DNA of 64,000 nucleotides from Amia ocellicauda (lineage: Eukaryota > Chordata > Actinopteri > Amiiformes > Amiidae). A program made the position numbers and the translations under genes. Every line of letters starts with the position of its first letter. Position 1 is the stretch's first letter. Location of the stretch: assembly GCF_036373705.1 (NCBI RefSeq), contig NW_027102722.1:81671-145670 (forward strand). Direction: 5' to 3'. Below the pieces are notes generated by a model. It ran no database searches. It saw only the letters and a list, made by a program, of their open reading frames with translations, and was not told where the DNA came from. Shown in pieces: positions 1 through 12,441 of the stretch.

Positions 1-296
1 ATTTCAAGACGCCTGCAAATGTGTGGACACGTTGTGTTGGCCCAACCCTCACAGATTGTGCCAAGTCAAGTAGAGATGCATGTTGTGCTGTTCTAAAGTG
101 ACACGTCGTCAACGGCAAAAACATCTCTCAGAGTTCCTGGCTTGACTTGCCTCTGGAAGACAACACTTGCCCAGGCTGGATATTTGCCGAAAGAAGCAAA
201 GAGGACTAGACACCTTGCCTAGACGCAACTGCATATTTCATTGTCACCTGGAAGGCCATCCAGGCTTTTCACCATCATGGCCCTCGGTCAACAAGG

Positions 297-350
297 CGCC
301 CGAACAGGGACTCGAACCCTGGACCCTCAGATTAAAAGTCTGATGCTCTA
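297..350 (-). pseudogene. Truncated tRNA-Lys(TTT) pseudogene
   Basis: The 3' half of a tRNA-Lys is present: discriminator, 3' acceptor strand, T arm with intact B box and the TTT anticodon arm. The gene stops at the D-arm boundary. The 5' acceptor strand and the A box are missing, replaced directly by internal hAT sequence at 351. Without an A box or a 5' acceptor strand it cannot give a tRNA. The same junction recurs at 14017, 16723 and 30390. Confidence 0.9.
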
Positions 351-1453
351 ACACACAAATCGTTAAACAAAAAAGGTTATAAACACATTAACTACAATAC
401 CGGTTAGTAAGACGAAGGTGAGTCTCTCGTTAGTATTGTTAGTCAGACATTAAATAACTACGCAGGTTAGTATTTATGTCAGGTAACTTCTCGTTATATA
501 TATATCAGTCTCATTTACGTTTAGGTGCCGAGAAAGATCCTATCGTTACTTGTTACCACAATTTCCCTTAACTGATTATTATTCAATGATCAAGGATAGG
601 CAGGGCCACCAATAATCTAACGTCTATTGACTTGTGTCAATTTCAGACTAAACAGTTAAACAGGAATGAGAAGATATTTCTCGGGGTTGACAGATTTTAT
701 TTCTAAAATTATCAACAAAACAGTTTAATGCAACACACATTTATATTTAAGAAAACTAAATGATATTACACATTCTAGAGTTATGAATCACAGAATAACA
801 TTTCTAATTGATTTCTCAAATGTCATGAATCATGAACTCCAAACTGTTAAACTTATCTGAACTTCGTCGCAGAGAGGCCTCTCTGTCTTCGGGCTCAGAT
901 CACAGCACACGGCACATGGTCCGTGTGGTTTGGAACAAAGGCAGTGCGGTTCGGCTTTGTCCAAGAACTTCCACTCAGTCGATGCAGATGGAAGTTGGGG
1001 TTTCGCGAAATTAGAGTCTTTTCCAAACAGATTTTCCACTGGTTTGAAGGCTCCAAGGTTGTGCACAAAATCTTCTTTGTAAGCAGGGTTCCACCGTAGT
1101 TACTTGAAGACAAAGTCTTTCAGGAAAGCAGGGCCCTGTTCGTTCCAAGGGTCAAGTTTCTTAAGACTCAAATAGCTATTTAAATGACTGAACACTTTCA
1201 TATACATTCGACTTACTCAATTGTCCAGCTGTAAAACTCCACTGATCAGGTGGGCACAGGCGGGCATGCGCAGTCTGTAAAGTTCTTTATTTAATAAAGT
1301 CCTTTAAAAGAATTCTTCGTACGGCTCAATCTCCTTCTCCCAGTTTAACTCTTCTGTTGCCGGCAAAGACTTGGTTGGTTTCTGGTTCCGGTTCGGGCAA
1401 CAGAGCTACAGGTTGAGCTGTGGCAGCGAGTTACTGGTTCAGGTGAGAGAGAA

Positions 1454-1494
<41 letters not shown>

Positions 1495-2513
1495 CTGTGC
1501 ACTGTTCCTTATAGTCTGTCAGATCATTAGGTGATTGGTTCTTGAGTTCTTGAGATTGGATTTCGGTTTCAGCCCCCCCTGTCCTAATGGGGGGGGGCTT
1601 GATTTATGACTGATGTCAATCCATGCCATCTTTTGGAAATGCCGGTTGGCCCGGGTTCGTAGCTCTATGTCGGGATTTCGGCTCTCGTCCACTTCAAAGA
1701 GTTTTTATCACCTACAGGCCCCTTTCTCCAGACATCTCATAGCAGGATTCAACCTATTTGGCCTCTTCTCGGTGCCATCCTCCCCAAAACTGTCACTTTG
1801 ATGCAAACCAGTTCCAAGCTGATGAGCAAAGGAAATCTGATAACTTTGGGGGTGGAGAGGTCTTCTTTAGATCAGTGCTTCAGCTCAGAGCCCAAATGCT
1901 CTTATCAAAATACACCCAACATAACGCTACACAGTGGAACTGCAAGGCAATTGATTAAAGGGACATGTGGTGAATTCCTTTTTATCTCTATACTGTTGTT
2001 GGATGTCTCCTCTTCCTCTAAGTCTCATTTGGCCTTGGTTTTCCCCCTCTGTGTTGAATAATCGGGCTCTAAATAGCCCCGGCGTTTCTCCTGCAGTTCT
2101 TCGTTCTTTCCACTGCTAGCGATGCCTTTGTGCAGCTTGTTATAGGATATTGTGAACTGAACCTATTTTGCTGTGAATTTATATTTACTGCGAATAGTTT
2201 ATTGTGGCTGGTCTTGGTCTGTCTGCACTAAATAAATGATTTGTATCAAGGGATTATTTAGTTTGTCTGTGTACTTTTTTACCTAACCACTAAGGGCCAC
2301 TCCTTGCACTTCACACATTTGCCCTTTTAATTACTCCCTTACTGACATACTTTAACATGCAATGTGCGTGTGATAATAGTTTTAGCAGCCTGTTGCCATT
2401 CAGGTGAGACAATACCTAGTAAATCCTTTTTTTTTTTTTTCATGTTGGTGCGCCGCGAAGGTTTTTGGTCTCAGCAAAGTGTGCCGTGGCATTACAACGC
2501 TTGGGAACCACTG
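351..2513 (+). mobile_element. hAT-type element, left end deleted
   Basis: The right part of the array hAT element is present, ending in CCACTG at 2513 and followed by the target duplication GCTTGGCT (2514-2521). The left 525 bp or so, including the left inverted repeat, was removed by the deletion that also truncated the adjacent tRNA-Lys. It contains the GA microsatellite at about 1442-1494 and a 14-T tract near 2427. Confidence 0.8.
1442..1494. repeat. (GA)n microsatellite inside the hAT element
   Basis: A purine-only GAGA run interrupted by AAA. It is present in every hAT copy (about 5082, 8742, 12395, 15111, 17815, 21456, 25116, 28769, 31487, 34553, 38207 and a short remnant at 41572). 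Its length and interruptions (GAAAG or GATAG) vary between units, so it is a quick marker of unit identity. Confidence 0.9.
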
Positions 2514-3001
2514 GCTTGGCTTGTTGGGCATCCAGGTATGCACTGAGATTACGATCGGCACGATGATTGTCGTTCTCAGGAGAATTGTGTTTCTTTGCTG
2601 ATCATGTTCTCTGTCGCTTTTTACAAAGTTCTTACAAGTGGCACATTGGGGATGAGGCATAGCTGTGGACTTCTGCATGGCATGGGGCCACAGGTCATTC
2701 CAAGTATTTCAAGACGCCTGCAAATGTGTGGACACGTTGTGTTGGCCCAACCCTCACAGATTGTGCCAAGTCAAGTAGAGATGCATGTTGTGCTGTTCTA
2801 AAGTGACACGTCGTCAACGGCAAAAACATCTCTCAGAGTTCCTGGCTTGACTTGCCTCTGGAAGACAACACTTGCCCAGGCTGGATATTTGCCGAAAGAA
2901 GCAAAGAGGACTAGACACCTTGCCTAGACGCAACTGCATATTTCATTGTCACCTGGAAGGCCATCCAGGCTTTTCACCATCATGGCTCTCGGTCAACAAG
3001 G

Positions 3002-3074
3002 CGCCCGAACAGGGACTCGAACCCTGGACCCTCAGATTAAAAGTCTGATGCTCTACCGGCTGAGCTACCCGGGC
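3002..3074 (-). tRNA. tRNA-Lys-TTT: tRNA-Lys (TTT)
   Basis: Read on the minus strand this is a 73-nt tRNA beginning GCCCGGGTAGCTCAGCCGG and ending with discriminator G. The anticodon stem TCAGA/TCTGA encloses loop CTTTTAA, giving anticodon TTT. The T arm CAGGG/CCCTG encloses loop TTCGAGT. The A box (TAGCTCAGCCGG) and B box (GGTTCGAGTCC) both match RNA polymerase III consensus. It matches the vertebrate tRNA-Lys-TTT isodecoder closely. No T4 run lies directly downstream; the first on the transcribed strand is about 180 nt away (AAAAA at 2822-2826 on the plus strand), so the trailer may be long or termination may use a non-canonical site. Confidence 0.97.
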
Positions 3075-3300
3075 TTCAGTGAAGTGCTTCACAATGTGTT
3101 GGCTTCATGATTGTTCCAGACCGCTTTCTGGCCGGTTTAGAAAACTGGGCTCAGGGTCACATGCATATGAGATGTTTGGGCAATGCGAGTTCTCCACAGC
3201 AAATCCGAATTTCCGGTGTTTTCTCCTTGTCCTCATGCAATTCCAATGGCTTGACATTTGGGAGCTCGTCCAAAACCGATGTCAAACCATAATCACGCCT

Positions 3301-3389
3301 TCCTTCGAGCCGGAATTGAACCAGCGACCTAAGGATGCCCGCTGCCTGAAACCTACAGTCCTCCGCTCTACCAACTGAGCTATCGAAGG
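3301..3389 (-). tRNA. tRNA-Tyr-GTA: tRNA-Tyr (GTA) with 16-nt intron
   Basis: Read on the minus strand this begins CCTTCGATAGCTCAGTTGG and ends with discriminator A. The anticodon loop is CTGTAG-intron-A, giving anticodon GTA. A 16-nt intron (3337-3352) lies one base 3' of the anticodon, the canonical position for eukaryotic tRNA-Tyr. Removing it leaves a 73-nt tRNA with all four stems paired. The B box reads GGTTCAATTCC. A TTTT terminator on the transcribed strand lies 25 nt past the 3' end (AAAA at 3272-3275 on the plus strand). The intron sequence here is the GCCTG variant. Confidence 0.97.
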
Positions 3390-3459
3390 GAAGCTTCTCA
3401 CCGTCTTCCCCTGGCAGTCTCAGTGGCCGTGCAAAGCCAAGAAGCACCGTGGCTTGGCT

Positions 3460-5085
3460 CAGTGGTTTTCAACCCGTGTGCCGTGAGGACTACCCAATTG
3501 TGTCGTGAGATTTTTATCCCCTGAAAAATATTATGTCATTTTGTTTGGTCAACTTCATAAATCTTGTATCAAATCAAACTTATTCAAATGTGTGAAAATA
3601 TTACATTTATACATCACCTGTAGAAAGCGTTTCATAACTGAATTGTTGTGTTTGCCGGACTGAACGCACACCTACACTGAGTTGCAGTGCTATCAGTTGT
3701 ATCGTAAGGTACACTTATAAATTTCAATTTAAGAAGTGAATTTATAGTATCACCTTATCACGAATCCTGGAATCTTGTAGAACTCAATTTCTGTAATAAT
3801 TGGACACAGACACCAATTCCAAAGATATAAATTGTTAAATTTATTCAAAAACAAAGACTAAATGTAGCACTACACTAATTATACAAAAGGGAAAAGCTAA
3901 TTAAAATTCAACTCTAGATCAACAAATCAAAGACAAATCACTTCCGTGACCAAATCAAAGACCATGGGATCGCATATGATAGCACACAAATCGTTTAACA
4001 AAAAAGGTTATAAACACATTAACTACAATACCGGTTAGTAAGACGAAGGTGAGTCTCTCGTTAGTATTGTTAGTCAGACATTAAATAACTACGCAGGTTA
4101 GTATTTATGTCAGGTAACTTCTCGTTATATATATATCAGTCTCATTTACGTTTAGGTGCCGAGAAAGATCCTATCGTTACTTGTTACCACAATTTCCCTT
4201 AACTGATTATTATTCAATGATCAAGGATAGGCAGGGCCACCAATAATCTAACGTCTATTGACTTGTGTCAATTTCAGACTAAACAGTTAAACAGGAATGA
4301 GAAGATATTTCTCGGGGTTGACAGATTTTATTTCTAAAATTATCAACAAAACAGTTTAATGCAACACACATTTATATTTAAGAAAACTAAATGATATTAC
4401 ACATTCTAGAGTTTTGAATCACAGAATAACATTTCTAATTGATTTCTCAAATGTCATGAATCATGAACTCCAAACTGTTAAACTTATCTGAACTTCGTCG
4501 CAGAGAGGCCTCTCTGTCTTCGGGCTCAGATCACAGCACACGGCACATGGTCCGTGTGGTTTGGAACAAAGGCAGTGCGGTTCGGCTTTGTCCAAGAACT
4601 TCCACTCAGTCGAAGCACCTGGAAGTTGGGGTTTCGCGAAATTAGAGTCTTTTCCTAACAGATTTTCCACTGGTTTGAAGGCTCCAAGGTTGTGCACAAA
4701 ATCTTCTTTGTAAGCAGGGTTCCACCGTAGTTACTTGAAGACAAAGTCTTTGAGGAAAGCAGGGCCCTGTTCGTTCCAAGGGTCAAGTTTCTTAAGACTC
4801 AAATAGCTATTTAAATGACTGAACACTTTCATATACATTCGACTTACTCAATTGTCCAGCTGTAAAACTCCACTGATCAGGTGGGCACAGGCGGGCATGC
4901 ACAGTCTGTAAAGTTCTTTATTTAATAAAGTCCTTTAAAAGAATTCTTCGTACGGCTCAATCTCCTTCTCCCAGTTTAACTCTTCTGTTGCCGGCAAAGA
5001 CTTGGTTGGTTTCTGGTTCCGGTTCGGGCAACAGAGCTACAGGTTGAGCTGTGGCAGCGAGTTACTGGTTCAGGTGAGAGAGAAA

Positions 5086-5131
<46 letters not shown>

Positions 5132-6146
5132 GCACTGTTCCTTATAGTCTGTCAGATCAATAGGTGATTGGTTCTTGAGTTCTTGAGATTGGATTTCGGT
5201 TTCAGCCCCCAGTGTCCTAATGGAGGGGGGCTTGATTTATGACTGATGTCAATCCATGCCATCTTTTGGAAATGCCGGTTGGCCCGGGTTCGTAGCTCTA
5301 TGTCGGGATTTCGGCTCTCGTCCACTTCAAAGAGTTTTTATCACCTACAGGCCCCTTTCTCCAGACATCTCATAGCAGGATTCAACCTATTTGGCCTCTT
5401 CTCGGTGCCATCCTCCCCAAAACTGTCACTTTGATGCAAACCAGTTCCAAGCTGATGAGCAAAGGAAATCTGATAACTTTGGGGGTGGAGAGGTCTTCTT
5501 TAGATCAGTGCTTCAGCTCAGAGCCCAAATGCTCTTATCAAAATACACCCAACATAACGCTACACAGTGGAACTGCAAGGCAATTGATTAAAGGGACATG
5601 TGGTGAATTCCTTTTCATCTTTATACTGTTGTTGGATGTCTCCTGTTCCTCTAAGTCTCATTTGGCCTTGGTTTTCCCCCTCTGTGTTGAATAATCGGGC
5701 TCTAAATAGCCCCGGCGTTTCTCCTGCAGTTCTTCGTTCTTTCCACTGCTAGCGCTGCCTTTGTGCAGCTTGTTATAGGATATTGTGAACTGAACCTATT
5801 TTGCTGTGAATTTATATGTACTGCGAATAGTTTATTGTGGCTGGTCTTGGTCTGTCTGCACTAAATAAATGATTTGTATCAAGGGATTATTTAGTTTGTC
5901 TGTGTACTTTTTTACCTAACCACTAAGGGCCACTCCTTGCACTTCACACATTTGCCCTTTTAATTACTCCCTTACTGACATACTTTAACATGCAATGTGC
6001 GTGTGATAATAGTTTTAGCAGCCTGTTGCCATTCAGGTGAGACAATACCTAGTAAATCCTTTTTTTTTTTTTTCATGTTGGTGCGCCGCGAAGGTTTTTG
6101 GTCTCAGCAAAGTGTGCCGTGGCATTACAACGCTTGGGAACCACTG
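3460..6146 (+). mobile_element. Non-autonomous hAT-type DNA transposon, complete copy
   Basis: The ends are CAGTGGTTTTCAACCC on the left and, read inward on the minus strand, CAGTGGTTCCCAAGCG on the right. They are flanked by perfect 8-bp target duplications GCTTGGCT at 3452-3459 and 6147-6154. Eight-bp duplications with CAG-type ends are characteristic of the hAT superfamily. GTGTGCCGTG occurs just inside both ends in direct orientation, like hAT subterminal motifs. Length is 2687 bp with no transposase-like ORF, so the copy would need a transposase in trans. TATA-like and AATAAA-like strings around 5700 and 5865 hint at nested older elements that I cannot classify. Confidence 0.88.
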
Positions 6147-6653
6147 GCTTGGCTTGTTGGGCATCCAGGTATGCACTGAGATTACGATCGGCACGATGAT
6201 TGTCGTTCTCAGGAGAATTGTGTTTCTTTGCTGATCATGTTCTCTGTCGCTTTTTACAAAGTTCTTACAAGTGGCACATTGGGGATGAGGAGCAGAGCAT
6301 GCTGACACGCATAGCTGTGGACTTCTGCATGGCATGGGGCCACAGGTCATTCCAAGTATTTCAAGACGCCTGCAAATGTGTGGACACGTTGTGTTGGCCC
6401 AACCCTCACAGATTGTGCCAAGTCAAGTAGAGATGCATGTTGTGCTGTTCTAAAGTGACACGTCGTCAACGGCAAAAACATCTCTCAGAGTTCCTGGCTT
6501 GACTTGCCTCTGGAAGACAACACTTGCCCAGGCTGGATATTTGCCGAAAGAAGCAAAGAGGACTAGACACCTTGCCTAGACACAACTGCATATTTCATTG
6601 TCACCTGGAAGGCCATCCAGGCTTTTCACCATCATGGCTCTCGGTCAACAAGG

Positions 6654-6726
6654 CGCCCGAACAGGGACTCAAACCCTGGACCCTCAGATTAAAAGTCTGA
6701 TGCTCTACCGGCTGAGCTACCCGGGC
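6654..6726 (-). tRNA. tRNA-Lys-TTT: tRNA-Lys (TTT), B-box variant
   Basis: Same 73-nt tRNA-Lys with all stems and the TTT anticodon, except that the T loop reads TTTGAGT instead of TTCGAGT. C56 is changed to T. C56 is near-invariant: it pairs with G19 in the folded tRNA and is a key base of the internal B box. Transcription and tRNA stability are therefore probably reduced. Confidence 0.9.
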
Positions 6727-6961
6727 TTCAGTGAAGTGCTTCACAATGTGTTGGCTTCATGATTGTTCCAGACCGCTTTCTGGCCGGTTTAAAAAACAGG
6801 GCTCAGGGTGAAAAGGGTCACATGCATATGAGATGTTTGGGCAATGCGAGTTCTCCACAGCAAATCCGAATTTCCGATGTTTTCTCCTTGTCCTCATGCA
6901 ATTCCAATGGCTTGACATTTGGGAGCTCGTCCAAAACCGATGTCAAACCATAATCACGCCT

Positions 6962-7050
6962 TCCTTCGAGCCGGAATTGAACCAGCGACCTAAGGATGCC
7001 CGCTGTCTGAAACCTACAGTCCTCCGCTCTACCAACTGAGCTATCGAAGG
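6962..7050 (-). tRNA. tRNA-Tyr-GTA: tRNA-Tyr (GTA) with 16-nt intron
   Basis: The mature part is identical to the copy at 3301. The intron (6998-7013) carries one base difference (GTCTG variant). Stems, discriminator A and B box are intact. Confidence 0.96.
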
Positions 7051-7120
7051 GAAGCTTCTCACCGTCTTCCCCTGGCAGTCTCAGTGGCCGTGCAAAGCCA
7101 AGAAGCACCGTGGCTTGGCT

Positions 7121-8746
7121 CAGTGGTTTTCAACCCGTGTGCCGTGAGGACTACCCAATTGTGTCGTGAGATTTTTATCCCCTGAAAAATATTATGTCAT
7201 TTTGTTTGGTCAACTTCATAAATCTTGTATCAAATCAAACTTATTCAAATGTGTGAAAATATTACATTTATACATCACCTGTAGAAAGCGTTTCATAACT
7301 GAAATGTTGTGTTTGCCGGACTGAACGCACACCTACACTGAGTTGCAGTGCTATCAGTTGTATCGTAAGGTACACTTATAAATTTCAATTTAAGAAGTGA
7401 ATTTATAGTATCACCTTATCACGAATCCTGGAATCTTGTAGAACTCAATTTCTGTAATAATTGGACACAGACACCAATTCCAAAGATATAAATTGTTAAA
7501 TTTATTCAAAAACAAAGACTAAATGTAGCACTACACTAATTATACAAAAGGGAAAAGCTAATTAAAATTCAACTCTAGATCAACAAATCAAAGACAAATC
7601 ACTTCCGTGACCAAATCAAAGACCATGGGATCGCATATGATAACACACAAATCGTTAAACAAAAAAGGTTATAAACACATTAACTACAATACCGGTTAGT
7701 AAGACGAAGGTGAGTCTCTCGTTAGTATTGTTAGTCAGACATTAAATAACTACGCAGGTTAGTATTTATGTCAGGTAACTTCTCGTTATATATATATCAG
7801 TCTCATTTACGTTTAGGTGCCGAGAAAGATCCTATCGTTACTTGTTACCACAATTTCCCTTAACTGATTATTATTCAATGATCAAGGATAGGCAGGGCCA
7901 CCAATAATCTAACGTCTATTGACTTGTGTCAATTTCAGACTAAACAGTTAAACAGGAATGAGAAGATATTTCTCGGGGTTGACAGATTTTATTTCTAAAA
8001 TTATCAACAAAACAGTTTAATGCAACACACATTTATATTTAAGAAAACTAAATGATATTACATATTCTAGAGTTTTGAATCACAGAATAACATTTCTAAT
8101 TGATTTCTCAAATGTCATGAATCATGAACTCCAAACTGTTAAACTTATCTGAACTTCGTCGCAGAGAGGCCTCTCTGTCTTCGGGCTCAGATCACAGCAC
8201 ACGGCACATGGTCCGTGTGGTTTGGAACAAAGGCAGTGCGGTTCGGCTTTGTCCAAGAACTTCCACTCAGTCGATGCACCTGGAAATTGGGGTTTCGCGA
8301 AATTAGAGTCTTTTCCAAACAGATTTTCCACTGGTTTGAAGGCTCCAAGGTTGTGCACAAAATCTTCTTTGTAAGCAGGGTTCCAACGTAGTTACTTGAA
8401 GACAAAGTCTTTGAGGAAAGCAGGGCCCTGTTCGTTCCAAGGGTCAAGTTTCTTAAGACTCAAATAGCTATTTAAATGACTGAACACTTTCATATACATT
8501 CGACTTACTCAATTGTCCAGCTGTAAAACTCCACTGATCAGGTGGGCACAGGCGGGCATGCGCAGTCTGTAAAGTTCTTTATTTAATAAAGTCCTTTAAT
8601 AGAATTCTTCGTACGGCTCAATCTCCTTCTCCCAGTTTAACTCTTCTGTTGCCGGCAAAGACTTGGTTGGTTTCTGGTTCCGGTTCGGGCAACAGAGCTA
8701 CAGGTTGAGCTGTGGCAGCGAGTTACTGGTTCAGGTGAGAGAGAAA

Positions 8747-8792
<46 letters not shown>

Positions 8793-9807
8793 GCACTGTT
8801 CCTTATAGTCTGTCAGATCAATAGGTGATTGGTTCTTGAGTTCTTGAGATTGGATTTCGGTTTCAGCCCCCAGTGTCCTAATGGAGGGGGGCTTGATTTA
8901 TGACTGATGTCAATCCATGCCATCTTTTGGAAATGCCGGTTGGCCCGGGTTCGTAGCTCTATGTCGGGATTTCGGCTCTCGTCCACTTCAAAGAGTTTTT
9001 ATCACCTACAGGCCCCTTTCTCCAGACATCTCATAGCAGGATTCAACCTATTTGGCCTCTTCTCGGTGCCATCCTCCCCAAAACTGTCACTTTGATGCAA
9101 ACCAGTTCCAAGCTGATGAGCAAAGGAAATCTGATAACTTTGGGGGTGGAGAGGTCTTCTTTAGATCAGTGCTTCAGCTCAGAGCCCAAATGCTCTTATC
9201 AAAATACACCCAACATAACGCTACACAGTGGAACTGCAAGGCAATTGATTAAAGGGACATGTGGTGAATTCCTTTTCATCTTTATACTGTTGTTGGATGT
9301 CTCCTGTTCCTCTAAGTCTCATTTGGCCTTGGTTTTCCCCCTCTGTGTTGAATAATCGGGCTCTAAATAGCCCCGGCGTTTCTCCTGCAGTTCTTCGTTC
9401 TTTCCACTGCTAGCGCTGCCTTTGTGCAGCTTGTTATAGGATATTGTGAACTGAACCTATTTTGCTGTGAATTTATATGTACTGCGAATAGTTTATTGTG
9501 GCTGGTCTTGGTCTGTCTGCACTAAATAAATGATTTGTATCAAGGGATTATTTAGTTTGTCTGTGTACTTTTTTACCTAACCACTAAGGGCCACTCCTTG
9601 CACTTCACACATTTGCCCTTTTAATTACTCCCTTACTGACATACTTTAACATGCAATGTGCGTGTGATAATAGTTTTAGCAGCCTGTTGCCATTCAGGTG
9701 AGACAATACCTAGTAAATCCTTTTTTTTTTTTTTCATGTTGGTGCGCCGCGAAGGTTTTTGGTCTCAGCAAAGTGTGCCGTGGCATTACAACGCTTGGGA
9801 ACCACTG
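7121..9807 (+). mobile_element. hAT-type element, complete copy (unit 3)
   Basis: 2687 bp, with GCTTGGCT duplications at 7113-7120 and 9808-9815. Same ends as the copy at 3460. It carries the CATATTCTAG variant near 8060 that marks this subfamily of units. Confidence 0.87.
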
Positions 9808-10314
9808 GCTTGGCTTGTTGGGCATCCAGGTATGCACTGAGATTACGATCGGCACGATGATTGTCGTTCTCAGGAGAATTGTGTTTCTTTGCTGATCATG
9901 TTCTCTGTCGCTTTTTACAAAGTTCTTAAAAGTGGCACATTGGGGATGAGGAGCAGAGCATGCTGACACGCATAGCTGTGGACTTCTGCATGGCATGGGG
10001 CCACAGGTCATTCCAAGTATTTCAAGACGCCTGCAAATGTGTGGACACGTTGTGTTGGCCCAACCCTCACAGATTGTGCCAAGTCAAGTAGAGATGCATG
10101 TTGTGCTGTTCTAAAGTGACACGTCGTCAACGGCAAAAACATCTCTCAGAGTTCCTGGCTTGACTTGCCTCTGGAAGACAACACTTGCCCAGGCTGGATA
10201 TTTGCCGAAAGAAGCAAAGAGGACTAGACACCTTGCCTAGACACAACTGCATATTTCATTGTCACCTGGAAGGCCATCCAGGCTTTTCACCATCATGGCT
10301 CTCGGTCAACAAGG

Positions 10315-10387
10315 CGCCCGAACAGGGACTCAAACCCTGGACCCTCAGATTAAAAGTCTGATGCTCTACCGGCTGAGCTACCCGGGC
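10315..10387 (-). tRNA. tRNA-Lys-TTT: tRNA-Lys (TTT), B-box variant
   Basis: Carries the same C56-to-T change as the copy at 6654. Cloverleaf and anticodon are otherwise intact. Confidence 0.9.
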
Positions 10388-10622
10388 TTCAGTGAAGTGC
10401 TTCACAATGTGTTGGCTTCATGATTGTTCCAGACCGCTTTCTGGCCGGTTTAAAAAACAGGGCTCAGGGTGAAAAGGGTCACATGCATATGAGATGTTTG
10501 GGCAATGCGAGTTCTCCACAGCAAATCCGAATTTCCGATGTTTTCTCCTTGTCCTCATGCAATTCCAATGGCTTGACTTTTGGGAGCTCGTCCAAAACCG
10601 ATGTCAAACCATAATCACGCCT

Positions 10623-10711
10623 TCCTTCGAGCCGGAATTGAACCAGCGACCTAAGGATGCCCGCTGTCTGAAACCTACAGTCCTCCGCTCTACCAACTGA
10701 GCTATCGAAGG
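10623..10711 (-). tRNA. tRNA-Tyr-GTA: tRNA-Tyr (GTA) with 16-nt intron
   Basis: Intact; intron 10659-10674 is the GTCTG variant. A TTTT terminator follows on the minus strand, as in the other copies. Confidence 0.96.
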
Positions 10712-10781
10712 GAAGCTTCTCACCGTCTTCCCCTGGCAGTCTCAGTGGCCGTGCAAAGCCAAGAAGCACCGTGGCTTGGCT

Positions 10782-12397
10782 CAGTGGTTTTCAACCCGTG
10801 TGCCGTGAGGACTACCCAATTGTGTCGTGAGATTTTTATCCCCTGAAAAATATTATGTCATTTTGTTTGGTCAACTTCATAAATCTTGTATCAAATCAAA
10901 CTTATTCAAATGTGTGAAAATATTACATTTATACATCACCTGTAGAAAGCGTTTCATAACTGAAATGTTGTGTTTGCCGGACTGAACGCACACCTACACT
11001 GAGTTGCAGTGCTATCAGTTGTATCGTAAGGTACACTTATAAATTTCAATTTAAGAAGTGAATTTATAGTATCACCTTATCACGAATCCTGGAATCTTGT
11101 AGAACTCAATTTCTGTAATAATTGGACACAGACACCAATTCCAAAGATATAAATTGTTAAATTTATTCAAAAACAAAGACTAAATGTAGCACTACACTAA
11201 TTATACAAAAGGGAAAAGCTAATTAAAATTCAACTCTAGATCAACAAATCAAAGACAAATCACTTCCGTGACCAAATCAAAGACCATGGGATCGCATATG
11301 ATAACACACAAATCGTTAAACAAAAAAGGTTATAAACACATTAACTACAATACCGGTTAGTAAGACGAAGGTGAGTCTCTCGTTAGTATTGTTAGTCAGA
11401 CATTAAATAACTACGCAGGTTAGTATTTATGTCAGGTAACTTCTCGTTATATATATATCAGTCTCATTTACGTTTAGGTGCCGAGAAAGATCCTATCGTT
11501 ACTTGTTACCACAATTTCCCTTAACTGATTATTATTCAATGATCAAGGATAGGCAGGGCCACCAATAATCTAACGTCTATTGACTTGTGTCAATTTCAGA
11601 CTAAACAGTTAAACAGGAATGAGAAGATATTTCTCGGGGTTGACAGATTTTATTTCTAAAATTATCAACAAAACAGTTTAATGCAACACACATTTATATT
11701 TAAGAAAACTAAATGATATTACATATTCTAGAGTTTTGAATCACAGAATAACATTTCTAATTGATTTCTCAAATGTCATGAATCATGAACTCCAAACTGT
11801 TAAACTTATCTGAACTTCGTCGCAGAGAGGCCTCTCTGTCTTCGGGCTCAGATCACAGCACACGGCACATGGTCCGTGTGGTTTGGAACAAAGGCAGTGC
11901 GGTTCGGCTTTGTCCAAGAACTTCCACTCAGTCGATGCACCTGGAAATTGGGGTTTCGCGAAATTAGAGTCTTTTCCAAACAGATTTTCCACTGGTTTGA
12001 AGGCTCCAAGGTTGTGCACAAAATCTTCTTTGTAAGCAGGGTTCCAACGTAGTTACTTGAAGACAAAGTCTTTGAGGAAAGCAGGGCCCTGTTCGTTCCA
12101 AGGGTCAAGTTTCTTAAGACTCAAATAGCTATTTAAATGACTGAACACTTTTATATACATTCGACTTACTCAATTGTCCAGCTGTAAAACTCCACTGATC
12201 AGGTGGGCACAGGCGGGCATGCGCAGTCTGTAAAGTTCTTTATTTAATAAAGTCCTTTAATAGAATTCTTCGTACGGCTCAATCTCCTTCTCCCAGTTTA
12301 ACTCTTCTGTTGCCGGCAAAGACTTGGTTGGTTTCTGGTTCCGGTTCGGGCAACAGAGCTACAGGTTGAGCTGTGGCAGCGAGTTACTGGTTCAGGT

Positions 12398-12441
<44 letters not shown>

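Larger units (their letters stand above)
2514..3459. repeat. tRNA cassette (non-hAT part of a unit)
   Basis: This is the presumed ancestral tandem unit, carrying tRNA-Lys (3002-3074) and tRNA-Tyr (3301-3389), both on the minus strand. The 488 bp before tRNA-Lys and the 226 bp between the genes hold no further tRNA that I can recognise. This version, and its twin at 18887, lacks about 20 nt near 2650 and 10 nt near 3154 that the cassettes at 6147, 9808, 35617 and 39014 keep. Confidence 0.8.
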
